Of a stretch of DNA of 64,000 nucleotides, positions 6,845 to 16,555 are shown in pieces (the stretch's first letter is position 1; every line of letters starts with the position of its first letter). Origin of the DNA: an uncultured Allomuricauda sp. (GTDB taxonomy: Bacteria > Bacteroidota > Bacteroidia > Flavobacteriales > Flavobacteriaceae); the NCBI RefSeq assembly GCF_947258355.1, contig NZ_CAMYIC010000024.1, positions 1 through 64,000 of the forward strand. Reading direction: 5' to 3'. The notes under the pieces are model-generated. The model saw only the letters and a list, made by a program, of their open reading frames with translations, ran no database searches and had not been told where the DNA came from. The translations under genes were made by a program, and so were the position numbers.

Positions 6845-9216
6845 AGCTGATCAACCTGAAACATCAAATTGAAGAAGCCTCCAAAGTTATTGGAAACACA
6901 TGGCCACTTTATTCCTTTGTGACCTCCAACCCACTGAGTGGCTTCGAACAATTACCATTTTCGGAAGCGGCCAATCAAGCTAAGCACATATTAAATGCCC
7001 GGGTATATCCAAATGCTTCCATTTACCGTAAGGCCTGGGAGGCCGGAGAGATTGAAAAAGGTGAGCTCATTGGAGCCCTAAAAGAAAATGGGTTCCATGA
7101 AACACCTGAATTCTATCTGAAACAAATGGAATCTGAAAAAGCTATAGAAACCAAAAACGAAAACCATGATTTAGATAGAATCACGGTAAAATGGTTATCC
7201 GCTTTTATGGACGAAGGTTTGGCCGAATGGGAGATGCCGTTTAAAAAATCAGGTTTTTACAAGGCTTGGAGACAATTGGCGCCTTGTGATACGGAAATTG
7301 GAAAAATAAACCGCAAGGATATTCCAAAAACAAGTGAGTCTGTACTTTCCGAAATATTATCGGGGTATTCAAAACAAGAGATAAATACTATTATCACATA
7401 CCATTTGGCGGCATTGCCAGGTTGGACCGGGTATATTAAACATAGAAGCACACAATCCCGGCAACAGACCCACCCTATTGAATTGAAGGACTACCTAGCT
7501 GTTAGACTATTGATTGCCAAGCAATTGAAAATTGATATTTTACCCACCATTACGAAAGAAAGGGACAACTCAGAAACAGCAAATCTACAATACCTTTGGC
7601 TGAAGGCATGGGAGCAAAGTTGGCAAAACCAACTTATGCACAATCTTGAAAAAGAATCCATATCCACCCAAAAAAATCCGGCCTTAAAAAAGGTTCCAGA
7701 TGCTCAATTTGCGTTTTGCATCGATACTAGATCTGAACTTATCCGAAGACATGTGGAATCCGCCGGGGATTATGAAACTTTCGGTTATGCAGGTTTTTTT
7801 GGTATTGCAATGGATTATGAAAGTTCCAAAGATGGTATTTCCCGTAAGTCTTGTCCACCCATTGTAGATTCCTGTTATTCGGTTTCTGAAATAGCACAAA
7901 ACAATAAGAATGAACAGAAGAAAATCCAAGACAAGAAAAATGAGACCCAAAAGTTTTGGAACTATTTTCTAAAGCGAATGAAGAATATGTTGCCCTCCAC
8001 ATTCGGTTTTGTTGAAGGCTCAGGGTTTTTCTATGGGATGCAACTACTATCCAGAACCATTGCGCCCGTATCACTTTATCGCTTTTCACAACGAAATAGC
8101 TCAACATATGAGTCTGTTTGTGAACCTGAACTTTACAAATCCAACGGGGAAGAACTAAATATTCCCACAGAAGAAAAAGCGATCATTGTAAAATCAGCTT
8201 TTAACTTAATGGGATGGAAACAGTTTGCTCCACTCGTGTTATTTGTAGGTCATGGAAGCCATTCCGCAAACAATCCATTTGGTTCCAGTTTGGATTGTGG
8301 GGCGTGCGCTGCAAGCCCAGGTCGACATAATGCACGGATGCTTGCCAAGCTTGCCAATGATTCTGAAGTGAGGAAGATCATAAAAGAAAAGTTCGAGATA
8401 GAAATTCCGGAAACTACTTTTTTCTTGGGTGCAGAGCACAACACAACAACGGACGAAATTGTGCTTTTTGATTCCGGTTTGCCCGAATCACACCAAAAAC
8501 AAGTAATATCCTTAAAAAGAGGTCTTAAAAAGGTGCAAGCAACCGCTACTCAAGAAAGATTGGGAATTAATACAAACAGTATCTCCCATGCCCAAAAAAA
8601 GGCCGGTAATTGGGGAGAAACAAGACCAGAATGGGGATTGGCCAAAAATGCCAGCTTTATTATTGCACCAAGAAAAGCAACCCAGCACATGGAACTTAAC
8701 GGTCGTTCCTTTTTACATTCCTATAATTGGAAAACCGACAAAGAAGGGATAGTTTTGGAAACCATCATGCAAGGCCCCATGGTAGTTACTCAATGGATAA
8801 ACAACCACTATTACTTCTCCACAGTGGATAATGACAAATTTGGAGGGGGAACCAAGGTTACCCATAATATTACCGGAAAATTTGGAGTAGTCCAAGGAAA
8901 TGGAGGAGATCTTAAAACCGGCCTTCCATGGGAATCCCTATATACTTCCATGGACACACCCTACCATCCACCCCTTCGCCTTTCAGTGATCATTCAAGCA
9001 CCTTTGGAACAGGTTAAGTCTATAATTGCGAAAAATGAAAATTTAAAAGGATTGATAGACAACGAATGGATTTACCTTATCGTAATGAACCCTTTGGAAG
9101 ATGGAGCTTTTTATCGCTACAAAAAAGGTACAGGATGGTCATTGGCTTCCAGTAAAAAAACTGCCACAAAGAAAAAAACAATTATAAGAAACATGCCAGA
9201 AGAAGTTCTGGTATAA
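6841..9216 (+). CDS. dabA: DabA, DUF2309/UPF0753 zinc subunit of the inorganic carbon transporter
   Basis: This 791-residue soluble protein is the DUF2309 (UPF0753) partner of DabB, with a carbonic-anhydrase-like zinc site. The four expected zinc ligands are visible: C293 and D295 in FCIDTRSE, H471 in VGHGSHS and C486 in LDCGACA. They correspond to C351, D353, H524 and C539 of the Halothiobacillus protein, and the H-to-C spacing of 15 is identical. The N-terminus (WPLYSFVTSNPLSGFE) is the usual start of the family. In a heterotroph without RubisCO in view, the transporter probably supplies bicarbonate for anaplerotic carboxylation. It is the last gene before a terminator. Confidence 0.93.
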   Translation: MKLINLKHQIEEASKVIGNTWPLYSFVTSNPLSGFEQLPFSEAANQAKHILNARVYPNASIYRKAWEAGEIEKGELIGALKENGFHETPEFYLKQMESEKAIETKNENHDLDRITVKWLSAFMDEGLAEWEMPFKKSGFYKAWRQLAPCDTEIGKINRKDIPKTSESVLSEILSGYSKQEINTIITYHLAALPGWTGYIKHRSTQSRQQTHPIELKDYLAVRLLIAKQLKIDILPTITKERDNSETANLQYLWLKAWEQSWQNQLMHNLEKESISTQKNPALKKVPDAQFAFCIDTRSELIRRHVESAGDYETFGYAGFFGIAMDYESSKDGISRKSCPPIVDSCYSVSEIAQNNKNEQKKIQDKKNETQKFWNYFLKRMKNMLPSTFGFVEGSGFFYGMQLLSRTIAPVSLYRFSQRNSSTYESVCEPELYKSNGEELNIPTEEKAIIVKSAFNLMGWKQFAPLVLFVGHGSHSANNPFGSSLDCGACAASPGRHNARMLAKLANDSEVRKIIKEKFEIEIPETTFFLGAEHNTTTDEIVLFDSGLPESHQKQVISLKRGLKKVQATATQERLGINTNSISHAQKKAGNWGETRPEWGLAKNASFIIAPRKATQHMELNGRSFLHSYNWKTDKEGIVLETIMQGPMVVTQWINNHYYFSTVDNDKFGGGTKVTHNITGKFGVVQGNGGDLKTGLPWESLYTSMDTPYHPPLRLSVIIQAPLEQVKSIIAKNENLKGLIDNEWIYLIVMNPLEDGAFYRYKKGTGWSLASSKKTATKKKTIIRNMPEEVLV

Positions 9217-9259
9217 CCGATTGTTCTCTATAAGTTGGAGCAAGTTTGATTTGAACGAG

Positions 9260-9289
9260 AAACCTGTAAATAATATTTACAGGTTTTTT
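9260..9289 (+). terminator. Terminator of the dab operon
   Basis: A perfect 12-bp stem, AAACCTGTAAAT (9260-9271) with ATTTACAGGTTT (9275-9286), closes a 3-nt loop and ends in Ts. The stem sequence is identical to that of the tmRNA terminator at 362-390. Confidence 0.9.
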
Positions 9290-9414
9290 CATTTTAAAAC
9301 ATCTAACCTCTTGAAAATAATACATATTCCTCACCGTTAAAGCATATAGGAAAGCTATTTTTATTATGTAATGGCACACTTGTTGCACTCTATGCCTTCC
9401 AAAATCTTACTATC

Positions 9415-10416
9415 ATGAAAAATTTCAACCTGTTTCTACTTTCAATGATTGCCGTTTCTTTGGTTTCTTGTGCCAGTTCCGGGTTTGTTTATTTGGATTA
9501 CCCCCAAGAACCAGAACTACTTTTACCTCAAGAAATAGAAAAAGTTGCCGTGGTTAACCGTTCCTTGACCAAAGAAGAGGACAAAAGCAACAAAACACTG
9601 GAATCCATAGCTACAGGAGAGATAGCAGGCTCTGACAAATTGGCCTCCGATGAGGCCGTTAAGGGTATTTTTGATGGACTACAAAGCAGCAATAACCTTA
9701 AAGCTGTAATCCCTCCTACTGTTCGGATTTATGGTACAGGCACCAGAAAAACCCCAGAAATTTTGAGTTGGGAGCAAGTCGAGGAAATTTGTGAATCTGC
9801 CAATGCTGATGTGCTTTTGGTACTCGAAAATTTTGACTCCAATTCAGATTTTGTAATTGCCAATGCAGTGAATCAGGTTACTTCGGTTTTGGAGACAGGA
9901 CGTACCAACACTAGATTCCCTAGACGGGCAAGGGTCAACGTAAGAAGTTTTTGGAGACTTTACGATCCGTATTCCAAAACCATTATGGATCAATATCAAC
10001 AGACCTACTTTATGGATTTTGAGCTTTTTAGTGGTGCCGCTCCTTTATCTGCACTCCCAGAAACTGCCTATGCAGCTGGAATGGATTACACCAATCGATT
10101 TTTCACCAGTTATTACAGGGTAAGGCGCGATATGTACAAAAAAGGAAAAGGCAGGGATAAAAACCAATTTGCCGCTGGTTGGAGAAGCAGCGAAGTGGCC
10201 AACTGGGACAATGCCATTAAAATATGGACCGATGTGGCCAACAATCGAGGGAAATCAGCAGGAAGAGCCGCACACAATCTTGCCGTTGCCTACGAAGTTA
10301 AGGGCAAGACAGATTTGGCATTGGAATGGGCAAAACGGGCCTACCAAGAATTCGGGGACAAAATGGCCCGTGATTACGCCAAAGTATTGCTGAACCGTAA
10401 AAGATTGGAGTATTAG
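9415..10416 (+). CDS. DUF6340-type lipoprotein with C-terminal TPR-like region
   Basis: This 333-residue protein starts with a lipoprotein signal peptide (MKNFNLFLLSMIAVSLVSC, lipid attachment at C19) and so is anchored in an envelope membrane. The body has the PQEIEKVAVVNRSL opening and the RSFWRLYDPYSKTIMDQY stretch seen in Bacteroidota DUF6340 proteins. The last 80 residues contain TPR-like helices (SEVANWDNAIKIWTDVANN; GRAAHNLAVAYEVKGKTDLALEWAKRAYQEF). Its function is not known. It stands alone, with a terminator before it and a gene-poor stretch after it. Confidence 0.75.
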   Translation: MKNFNLFLLSMIAVSLVSCASSGFVYLDYPQEPELLLPQEIEKVAVVNRSLTKEEDKSNKTLESIATGEIAGSDKLASDEAVKGIFDGLQSSNNLKAVIPPTVRIYGTGTRKTPEILSWEQVEEICESANADVLLVLENFDSNSDFVIANAVNQVTSVLETGRTNTRFPRRARVNVRSFWRLYDPYSKTIMDQYQQTYFMDFELFSGAAPLSALPETAYAAGMDYTNRFFTSYYRVRRDMYKKGKGRDKNQFAAGWRSSEVANWDNAIKIWTDVANNRGKSAGRAAHNLAVAYEVKGKTDLALEWAKRAYQEFGDKMARDYAKVLLNRKRLEY

Positions 10417-10992
10417 GTCTCATCGATTATTTATGCAATTCTCGACCTAATGAGTTAGCTAAATTCAATTTTAGCCACAATCCTATTCTTAATTTGTGGT
10501 GCAGGCCATTGTATTGGATGTTTTATTGATGACAAAGCTCGCGTAGAGCAATCCAACACCCTTTTCATAGCTCTTTATCTTCATTTTTGCACTGATGTCA
10601 ACGAATATTGTCTTGTTCAATGTACTCAGTTAAAACAAGGCATATACTTTTAAGTAGGTGCAGGGACTGCTCTATGGTATTGGCCTAGCATTGTATTTCT
10701 AAACCAAAAACATTACCGTTTATGTTTCCAAAGAAAAAATGGTTTGTTTCAATGGAAGCACTAAAGAAGAAGGTGTGATCCCTGATATTTATATCAAAGA
10801 TCTACTGGATGAGAAGAATAAGATATTGCAGGGGATGCAGTTACAAAGTGAAGGCTAAAACCTTATACTGGGATTTTATACAAAAGTGTTTTCAACACCT
10901 AAAAAAAGGTGTTTTTCACAAAGAAAATTTCGTAATTTTATTTGAGGTGAAATCGGTTTCTCGGCTCAGGCCAGTGCCTCTTTAAAAAGTAA
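10417..10992. other. 576-bp stretch without an intact gene
   Basis: No intact gene of convincing length lies here. It holds the decayed coding fragment described at 10654-10858 and, on the minus strand at 10489-10584, a 31-codon frame with no recognisable relative. Frequent stops in all frames suggest degenerate DNA. Confidence 0.6.
10654..10858 (+). pseudogene. Frameshifted C-terminal remnant, possibly of an S41-type peptidase
   Basis: Two plus-strand frames read as a continuous protein tail only if a frameshift is allowed near the A-run at about 10705-10710. The first frame gives GAGTALWYWPSIVFLNQ; the second gives KNITVYVSKEKMVCFNGS and then EGVIPDIYIKDLLDEKNKI up to a TAA at 10856-10858. 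The EGVIPDIYIKD-type ending with a charged tail resembles the C-terminus of S41 (tail-specific protease-like) peptidases. No start, signal peptide or catalytic part remains. Family assignment is from memory of the motif and is uncertain. Confidence 0.4.
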
Positions 10993-11481
10993 ATGAACCA
11001 CGACCACCCCAACATCCTTAAGTTAATCCGAAAAATAATCCGTTCGGTCGATATAGATAGTAAGCGTATCGAAAAAGAATTTGGAGTTAGTATTCCACAA
11101 TTGCTCACACTTCAGTTTTTGGATACTCAAGAAGATTTTAAGGCAACCTCCACCCAAATAAAAAAACACTTGGAGTTGAACGCCAGCACCGTAACAGGAA
11201 TCATAAACCGTTTACTTTCCAAAGGTTTGGTCGCTAAAATGCCGAACCCAAAAGATGGACGTGGCTATTATATTGTATTAACCGCCAAGGGGAGCCATTT
11301 ATTAAAAAAATCTCCAGTAACCTTGCAAGAAACAGTTTCAAAAAAAATTGAAAGCCTATCCCAAGAGGAAACAGAAACACTTTACAAAGGAGTCGGACTG
11401 TTAATCAATTTGTTGGAGGCTGAAGATTTGGATGCTGCTCCATTGATTACCTTGTGCGATGACCTTTCAAAAAACCAGTAA
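10993..11481 (+). CDS. MarR family transcriptional regulator
   Basis: This 162-residue protein is a winged-helix regulator of the MarR family. The HTH spans about residues 25-95: SIPQLLTLQFLDTQEDFKATSTQIKKHLELNASTVTGIINRLLSKGLVAKM, followed by the wing DGRGYYIVLTAKG. Flanking helices at both ends would form the dimer. It lies 134 bp upstream of a SusC/SusD pair and a BCCT transporter on the same strand, and is the likely local regulator. MarR proteins near BCCT transporters are known to control compatible-solute genes in other bacteria, but no ligand can be read from the sequence. Confidence 0.85.
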   Translation: MNHDHPNILKLIRKIIRSVDIDSKRIEKEFGVSIPQLLTLQFLDTQEDFKATSTQIKKHLELNASTVTGIINRLLSKGLVAKMPNPKDGRGYYIVLTAKGSHLLKKSPVTLQETVSKKIESLSQEETETLYKGVGLLINLLEAEDLDAAPLITLCDDLSKNQ

Positions 11482-11580
11482 TACCGCATTTGTTTTTTAA
11501 AGTTTTTCAACAAAACTGGGGTTTTGGTATGTTTTCCACTGATTTAGAACCAATTTACTTTCTACTGAAACTATTTTATA

Positions 11581-11588
11581 TAAATTTG
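11581..11588 (+). promoter_or_regulatory. -7 element (TAAATTTG) before susC-like gene
   Basis: TAAATTTG matches the Bacteroidota -7 consensus TAnnTTTG exactly and lies 27 bp before the SusC start. No good -33 TTTG is visible, so the promoter may need an activator. This suggests the SusC gene can be transcribed separately from marR. Confidence 0.5.
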
Positions 11589-11615
11589 AACTTTCTTAAC
11601 AAAAAATATTGTTAA

Positions 11616-14600
11616 ATGAAGTTCATTGAAAAAATACTATTATCGACATTTTTCGCCGCTGCCATGGTGGTCAATATAAATGCCCAAGAACGGGAAATCA
11701 CAGGAAACGTGGTTGATAGTAATGGAATTCCATTAGCAGGGGCCAATGTTATTGAACAAAATACGACAAACGGCACCATTACGGATTTTGATGGAAACTT
11801 TACTTTGATCATCACTTCAGAAAACCCAAAATTACAGGTAAGCTATGTAGGTTTTAAAACCAAAACCATACAAGTTGGTACAGAAAGCAATTATTCCATA
11901 GAATTGGAATTTGCTGCCCAATTGGACGAAGTGGTCGTTACGGCATTAGGTGTAAAAAGAGAGGAAAAGGCCCTAGGTTATTCCGTTCAAAAATTGGCTA
12001 CCGAAGAAGTGGCAAAGGTTAAGGCCACCAACTTTACCGATAACTTAGCCGGTAAGGTTTCCGGGGTTTTTATTACAGGTTCTTCAGCCGGGCCAACAGC
12101 ATCTTCAAATATCAATATTCGTGGTGCAGCCTCACTTTTGGGCAATAATCAGCCTTTATTTGTTGTGAATGGGATGCCCATAACCAACGATTTATACAGT
12201 TTTGATGATGGACTGAACGGTTCAACCACAATTGATTTTGGTAATGCCGCGCAAAACATCAATCCAGATGATATAGAGTCGGTAAACGTACTGAAAGGGC
12301 CTGCCGCTTCTGCTCTTTATGGGGCAAGAGCTGCCGACGGTGTAATTCTAGTTGAGACAAAAACGGGGGAAAATGCCGAAGGATGGGGCGTTGAGATCAA
12401 CAATACTACTACTTTCTCCTCCATTCTAAAAATGCCCGATTACCAAAACGAATATGGTTTTGGTGGCGGAGGTAAATACTCTTACCTAAATGGTTCCAAC
12501 TACATTGGAGAAAATGAATATTATGAGGCCTATGGCGAAAACTGGGGGCCACGAATGAACGGTCAGTTAATCAAACAGTTCAATTCCAACGGAGAAGCTG
12601 TTCCATTTACTCCCGCTCCCGACAATGTGAGAAATTTTTACCGTACAGGAACATCGGTAATCAATAATATTGCCATCAACAACGCCACTGAAGATTCCGA
12701 TTTTAGATTTTCATACACAAGATTGGATAAAGAAGGTATATTACCCAACACCAACCTTAAACGTAACACATTCCAAACCAGTCTTGGCAAAACCCTATTT
12801 GATGGCAAACTTCAATTTAGAACCAATGCCATCTATGTGAATTCCTTTTCAGATAATGTACCAAATGCTGGTTACGATGAATCTTCATCGGTGCAATATG
12901 GTTGGTTATGGTATCCCAGACAGGTAGAAATCGGAGATTTGCGCCAATATTGGATTCCAGGGCAAGAAGGTGTTCAACAACGTTATGTAGAAAACCTTTG
13001 GGTAAACAATCCTTGGTTTATCATTAATGAGAACACCAACTCCTTTAGAAACAATCGTGTTATTGGAAACATTCAATTGAACTATGACTTTACCGATCGT
13101 ATTTCCCTGCGTTTTAAATATGGTGGAGATGTACTGAGCGAAAGACGACAATACAGAAGAGCGCCTTCCACAAAAGCTGTTTTATTGGGAAGCTATCGTG
13201 AAGATGAAATCACTTTTTCAGAAACCAATGCCGAACTTTTGCTTTCCTACAGTAGTGATAGACAAAATGGTTCGGATTTTCAATATGATATAAAGCTGGG
13301 AGGTAATATTATGAGGCAACGGGCCAATTTTTTGGTAGCGAACAACCCTCAGTTGAAATTATTTGGGACAGATGATAGCATCTACACCTTGGCCAACAAT
13401 CGTTCCGGTGTACTCACCGAATCACAAAAAACAAGAGTTGGCATCAACAGTTTGTTTGGTGTTGCCACATTTTCATATAAAAACTATTTGTACTTGGATG
13501 CCACTGCAAGAAATGATTGGTCCAGTACTTTGGTGGACCCTGTAGCTGGCAAGGATAATTCCAGTTATTCTTTCTTTTATCCATCTGTTTCGTTGAGTGC
13601 CATTATTTCCGAAATGGCCGATCTTTCTGGAACACCCATATCATTCTTAAAATTTAAGGCCAACTATGCAGAAGTAGGTAATGGAGCACCACCCTACGCT
13701 TTTGGAACTACTTTTACACCACAAGCCGCATTTGGGGGCAACTCCATATTTACAGCAAACCGTACCGTAACCGACCCTAACCTGACCAATGAACGTACCC
13801 GTGCCTTTGAACTTGGGGCCGACCTTCGATTTTGGAACAATAGATTGCGTATGGATGCCACGTATTATAATATGCTAAGTTTTGATCAGGTAATCCGCCT
13901 GCCCGTTGCCAGTACAAGCGGTTACGATTTTAGTTTAACCAATGGCGGTTCAATTCGGAATAAGGGAATTGAGGTATTATTGAGCGGTATTCCAATCCAA
14001 AATGAGGATTTTACTTGGGAAACGACCTTGAACCTAGGTCATAACAGGGCCGTTGTAGAGAGTCTTCCTGACATTGTAACAAGCGGACGCTACTCCATAG
14101 TTGCAGACCTATTCCCTGGTGATGAAGGAGGTTCCGATTTGGAGTTCGTTGCCGAAGAAGGAGAACTTTTCGGTCAGCTATATGGTCTTGGTTTTGTTAG
14201 ACATCCCGAAACAGGAGAGATCGTACATCAAAATGGTTTGCCCATGATGACCCAAGAAAAAGTTTCAGCAGGGTCTTATCAACCGGATTTGCGTGTAGGT
14301 CTTCAAAACACCTTCCGCTATAAAAACTTTGATTTTGGATTTTTGTTCGATGGACAGTTTGGCGGTAAAATTTACTCTAGATCGCACGCACTTTACAATA
14401 CAGGAGGTGCCATCACCAATAATGATGACCCCAATCTACCAATCTCAACCTTGGATGGCAGACAGACCTACTCCGTAGACTATGATGGTGATGGAGAGCC
14501 TGTGTACACCCTAGAAGATGAAGGAGGGGGCGTAGTTGGCCCAGGATTGAATTGGGTGGACTCCAATGGCGATGGCGAAATCAATTTTGATACAGAAGTT

Positions 14601-14957
14601 TCTGAAAATGATATTGCAGTACAACCCGGAGGAATAGGTTACGTGGGTTATTTCTATCAGTATTACGGAAATGGTTTCAACAGGGACAATATTGAAGCTG
14701 CCACATACGATGCCACCTATGTGAAATTAAGGGAGGTTAGCTTAGGATATAATATACCAAGTTCCTTTTTGGATAAATTGGGCATTGTAAGTGCTAGGGT
14801 TGCATTGGTCGGAAGAAACCTTCTTCTGTTTTCCGATGTGCCGACCATAGATCCAGAGACCTTTTCTATAAGAAACGGAGTATTTGTTCCTGGTTATGAA
14901 AGCCAGCAAATATTCTCCTCGAGGAACTATGGATTCACAGTAAATCTGTCCTTCTAA
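11616..14957 (+). CDS. SusC/RagA-type TonB-dependent outer-membrane transporter
   Basis: This 1113-residue protein has a signal peptide (MKFIEKILLSTFFAAAMVVNINAQ), a carboxypeptidase-D-like beta domain (about 26-100: ITGNVVDSNGIPLAGANVIEQN), a plug domain (about 115-230, with the SusC signature LKGPAASALYGARAADGVILVETK) and a 22-strand barrel ending in aromatic Phe (VNLSF). It forms the pore of a SusCD uptake complex. The partner SusD follows 28 bp later. No glycoside hydrolase is associated. The pair sits between a MarR regulator and a BCCT transporter, so the imported substrate may be a small organic solute or conjugate rather than a polysaccharide. Confidence 0.93.
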   Translation: MKFIEKILLSTFFAAAMVVNINAQEREITGNVVDSNGIPLAGANVIEQNTTNGTITDFDGNFTLIITSENPKLQVSYVGFKTKTIQVGTESNYSIELEFAAQLDEVVVTALGVKREEKALGYSVQKLATEEVAKVKATNFTDNLAGKVSGVFITGSSAGPTASSNINIRGAASLLGNNQPLFVVNGMPITNDLYSFDDGLNGSTTIDFGNAAQNINPDDIESVNVLKGPAASALYGARAADGVILVETKTGENAEGWGVEINNTTTFSSILKMPDYQNEYGFGGGGKYSYLNGSNYIGENEYYEAYGENWGPRMNGQLIKQFNSNGEAVPFTPAPDNVRNFYRTGTSVINNIAINNATEDSDFRFSYTRLDKEGILPNTNLKRNTFQTSLGKTLFDGKLQFRTNAIYVNSFSDNVPNAGYDESSSVQYGWLWYPRQVEIGDLRQYWIPGQEGVQQRYVENLWVNNPWFIINENTNSFRNNRVIGNIQLNYDFTDRISLRFKYGGDVLSERRQYRRAPSTKAVLLGSYREDEITFSETNAELLLSYSSDRQNGSDFQYDIKLGGNIMRQRANFLVANNPQLKLFGTDDSIYTLANNRSGVLTESQKTRVGINSLFGVATFSYKNYLYLDATARNDWSSTLVDPVAGKDNSSYSFFYPSVSLSAIISEMADLSGTPISFLKFKANYAEVGNGAPPYAFGTTFTPQAAFGGNSIFTANRTVTDPNLTNERTRAFELGADLRFWNNRLRMDATYYNMLSFDQVIRLPVASTSGYDFSLTNGGSIRNKGIEVLLSGIPIQNEDFTWETTLNLGHNRAVVESLPDIVTSGRYSIVADLFPGDEGGSDLEFVAEEGELFGQLYGLGFVRHPETGEIVHQNGLPMMTQEKVSAGSYQPDLRVGLQNTFRYKNFDFGFLFDGQFGGKIYSRSHALYNTGGAITNNDDPNLPISTLDGRQTYSVDYDGDGEPVYTLEDEGGGVVGPGLNWVDSNGDGEINFDTEVSENDIAVQPGGIGYVGYFYQYYGNGFNRDNIEAATYDATYVKLREVSLGYNIPSSFLDKLGIVSARVALVGRNLLLFSDVPTIDPETFSIRNGVFVPGYESQQIFSSRNYGFTVNLSF

Positions 14958-14985
14958 AAAAATTGCTTAAATCACAAATGAAAAT

Positions 14986-16470
14986 ATGATGATTAAAAAA
15001 ATTAGTTTAACCACAATACTTTCAGTGCTACTTTTTACAGCATGTGAAGATTTTGAAGACTTTAATACCAACCCAAATGAACCCACTAGTGTAACCACAG
15101 ATGTGTTGTTGCCAGGGGTTATTCGTTCAAGTATAAATACTACTCAAGACGCCTCCTTTCTTGTTGGGAACAATGCAGCACAATTGACCGCAAAAACATT
15201 ACGCCTCGAGGTGGATGCCTACACGTGGAATGCTTTTCCAACGTATTGGGAAGGATGGTACAATAGTTTGACCGATTTGGAAATCATTGAAAATCAAGCG
15301 GTACAAAACGGAAATCAAGCTTTGGAAGGAGCAAGCATAGTGTTGCGTTCTTGGATTTTTGAGAATATCACCGATTCCTATGGAAACGTCCCTTATTCCG
15401 AAGCCACCAAAGGTTCCGAGCTGAACTTTACACCAGCTTATGACGATCAAGAGGAGATTTACATGAGCCTTTTGTCCGAATTGGAAAGAGCCGACCAACT
15501 TTTGGCAAGCAATTCTGGTAGTATTGATGGAGATATTTTGTTGAACGGGGATATTTCAAAATGGAGAAAGTTTGCGAATTCTCTACGATTAAGATTGTTG
15601 ATGCATGCAAGTAATCAGTTGCCGGATGTTGCCTCAAGGTTTCAAACAATTGTGTCCCAAGGCAATATCATGGGCAGCAACGATGACAATGTAACATTGA
15701 CCTATACCGGATCTTTCCCTAACGAATATCCTTTGATTCCTTTAAAAACAGGTGATTTTGATGCTGTTGCCATTGCAGATGCATCAGTAAACGTCATGCA
15801 GAACTACAACGACCCGCGGTTATTACGATATGCAAGACCAAACAATGAAGATTTTGATACCGACCCAACATTTCTTGGGGCGTTTAATGGACTGGGCGAT
15901 GATTGTCCCAAAAGTGGGGCTTCGCGATTAGGTGTCCAATATTTTAATTATCCTGGTTTGACCCAAGCCTCTGACTTAGGTTTGGCAATAGCAGAAGGTA
16001 TTGTGATGACCTATTCCGAAGTTGAATTCTTACTGGCAGAAGCCGCCGCCAAGGGATGGATAGCAGACGATGTTGAAACCCATTACAGAAATGGTATCCA
16101 ATCATCCATGGCGTACCATGATGTGGACCTAGCACCGTTTGGCTGGGCAAGTTTTGATGATTTTTATACGAACTCTGGGGTAGCCTATTCAACAACTACA
16201 GATATCTGGGAGCAAAAGTGGCTGGCCCTTTTCTTTCATGGTATGGAACCTTATTTCGAAGTAAGACGTTGGTATTTTGAATCGGGCAACTCATTTGATG
16301 GAATTCCTTTTTTAGGACCAAGTTGTGGAAATTCCAACAATGATCAACTCCCCTTAAGGTTTACCTACCCAGGTGAGGAACAATCATTGAATATAAGCAA
16401 TTATCAAGCTGCGGTGGATGCCATAGGCGGAAGCGATAGTCAAAATGCAGCAACATGGCTGGTTCAATAA
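14986..16470 (+). CDS. SusD/RagB-like substrate-binding lipoprotein (SusD-like_2 group)
   Basis: This 494-residue lipoprotein has a signal peptide ending LLFTAC (lipid Cys at about residue 20). The mature start EDFEDFNTNPNEPTSVTTDVLLPG and the motif KWRKFANSLRLRLLMHAS are typical of the SusD-like_2 group. The TPR-like helical scaffold forms the surface lid on its SusC partner, encoded just upstream. A terminator follows at 16479, so the pair may be transcribed at a higher level than the BCCT gene downstream. Confidence 0.9.
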   Translation: MMIKKISLTTILSVLLFTACEDFEDFNTNPNEPTSVTTDVLLPGVIRSSINTTQDASFLVGNNAAQLTAKTLRLEVDAYTWNAFPTYWEGWYNSLTDLEIIENQAVQNGNQALEGASIVLRSWIFENITDSYGNVPYSEATKGSELNFTPAYDDQEEIYMSLLSELERADQLLASNSGSIDGDILLNGDISKWRKFANSLRLRLLMHASNQLPDVASRFQTIVSQGNIMGSNDDNVTLTYTGSFPNEYPLIPLKTGDFDAVAIADASVNVMQNYNDPRLLRYARPNNEDFDTDPTFLGAFNGLGDDCPKSGASRLGVQYFNYPGLTQASDLGLAIAEGIVMTYSEVEFLLAEAAAKGWIADDVETHYRNGIQSSMAYHDVDLAPFGWASFDDFYTNSGVAYSTTTDIWEQKWLALFFHGMEPYFEVRRWYFESGNSFDGIPFLGPSCGNSNNDQLPLRFTYPGEEQSLNISNYQAAVDAIGGSDSQNAATWLVQ

Positions 16471-16478
16471 AGCTTATG

Positions 16479-16512
16479 AAAATGCTGTTTTTTAAAGCAG
16501 CATTTTTTTTAT
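16479..16512 (+). terminator. Terminator between susD-like gene and BCCT gene
   Basis: AAAATGCTG (16479-16487) pairs perfectly with CAGCATTTT (16498-16506) and is followed by further Ts. It lies just after the SusD stop and 44 bp before the BCCT start, so it either ends the susCD message or attenuates read-through. Confidence 0.8.
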
Positions 16513-16555
16513 TGTAGCAATTTCATTATTCTCTTACGCTTAAATAACATCATAA

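Noticed and set aside
10489-10584. A minus-strand 31-codon frame starting with ATG.
   Set aside because: Too short, no recognised relative, and in a decayed stretch.
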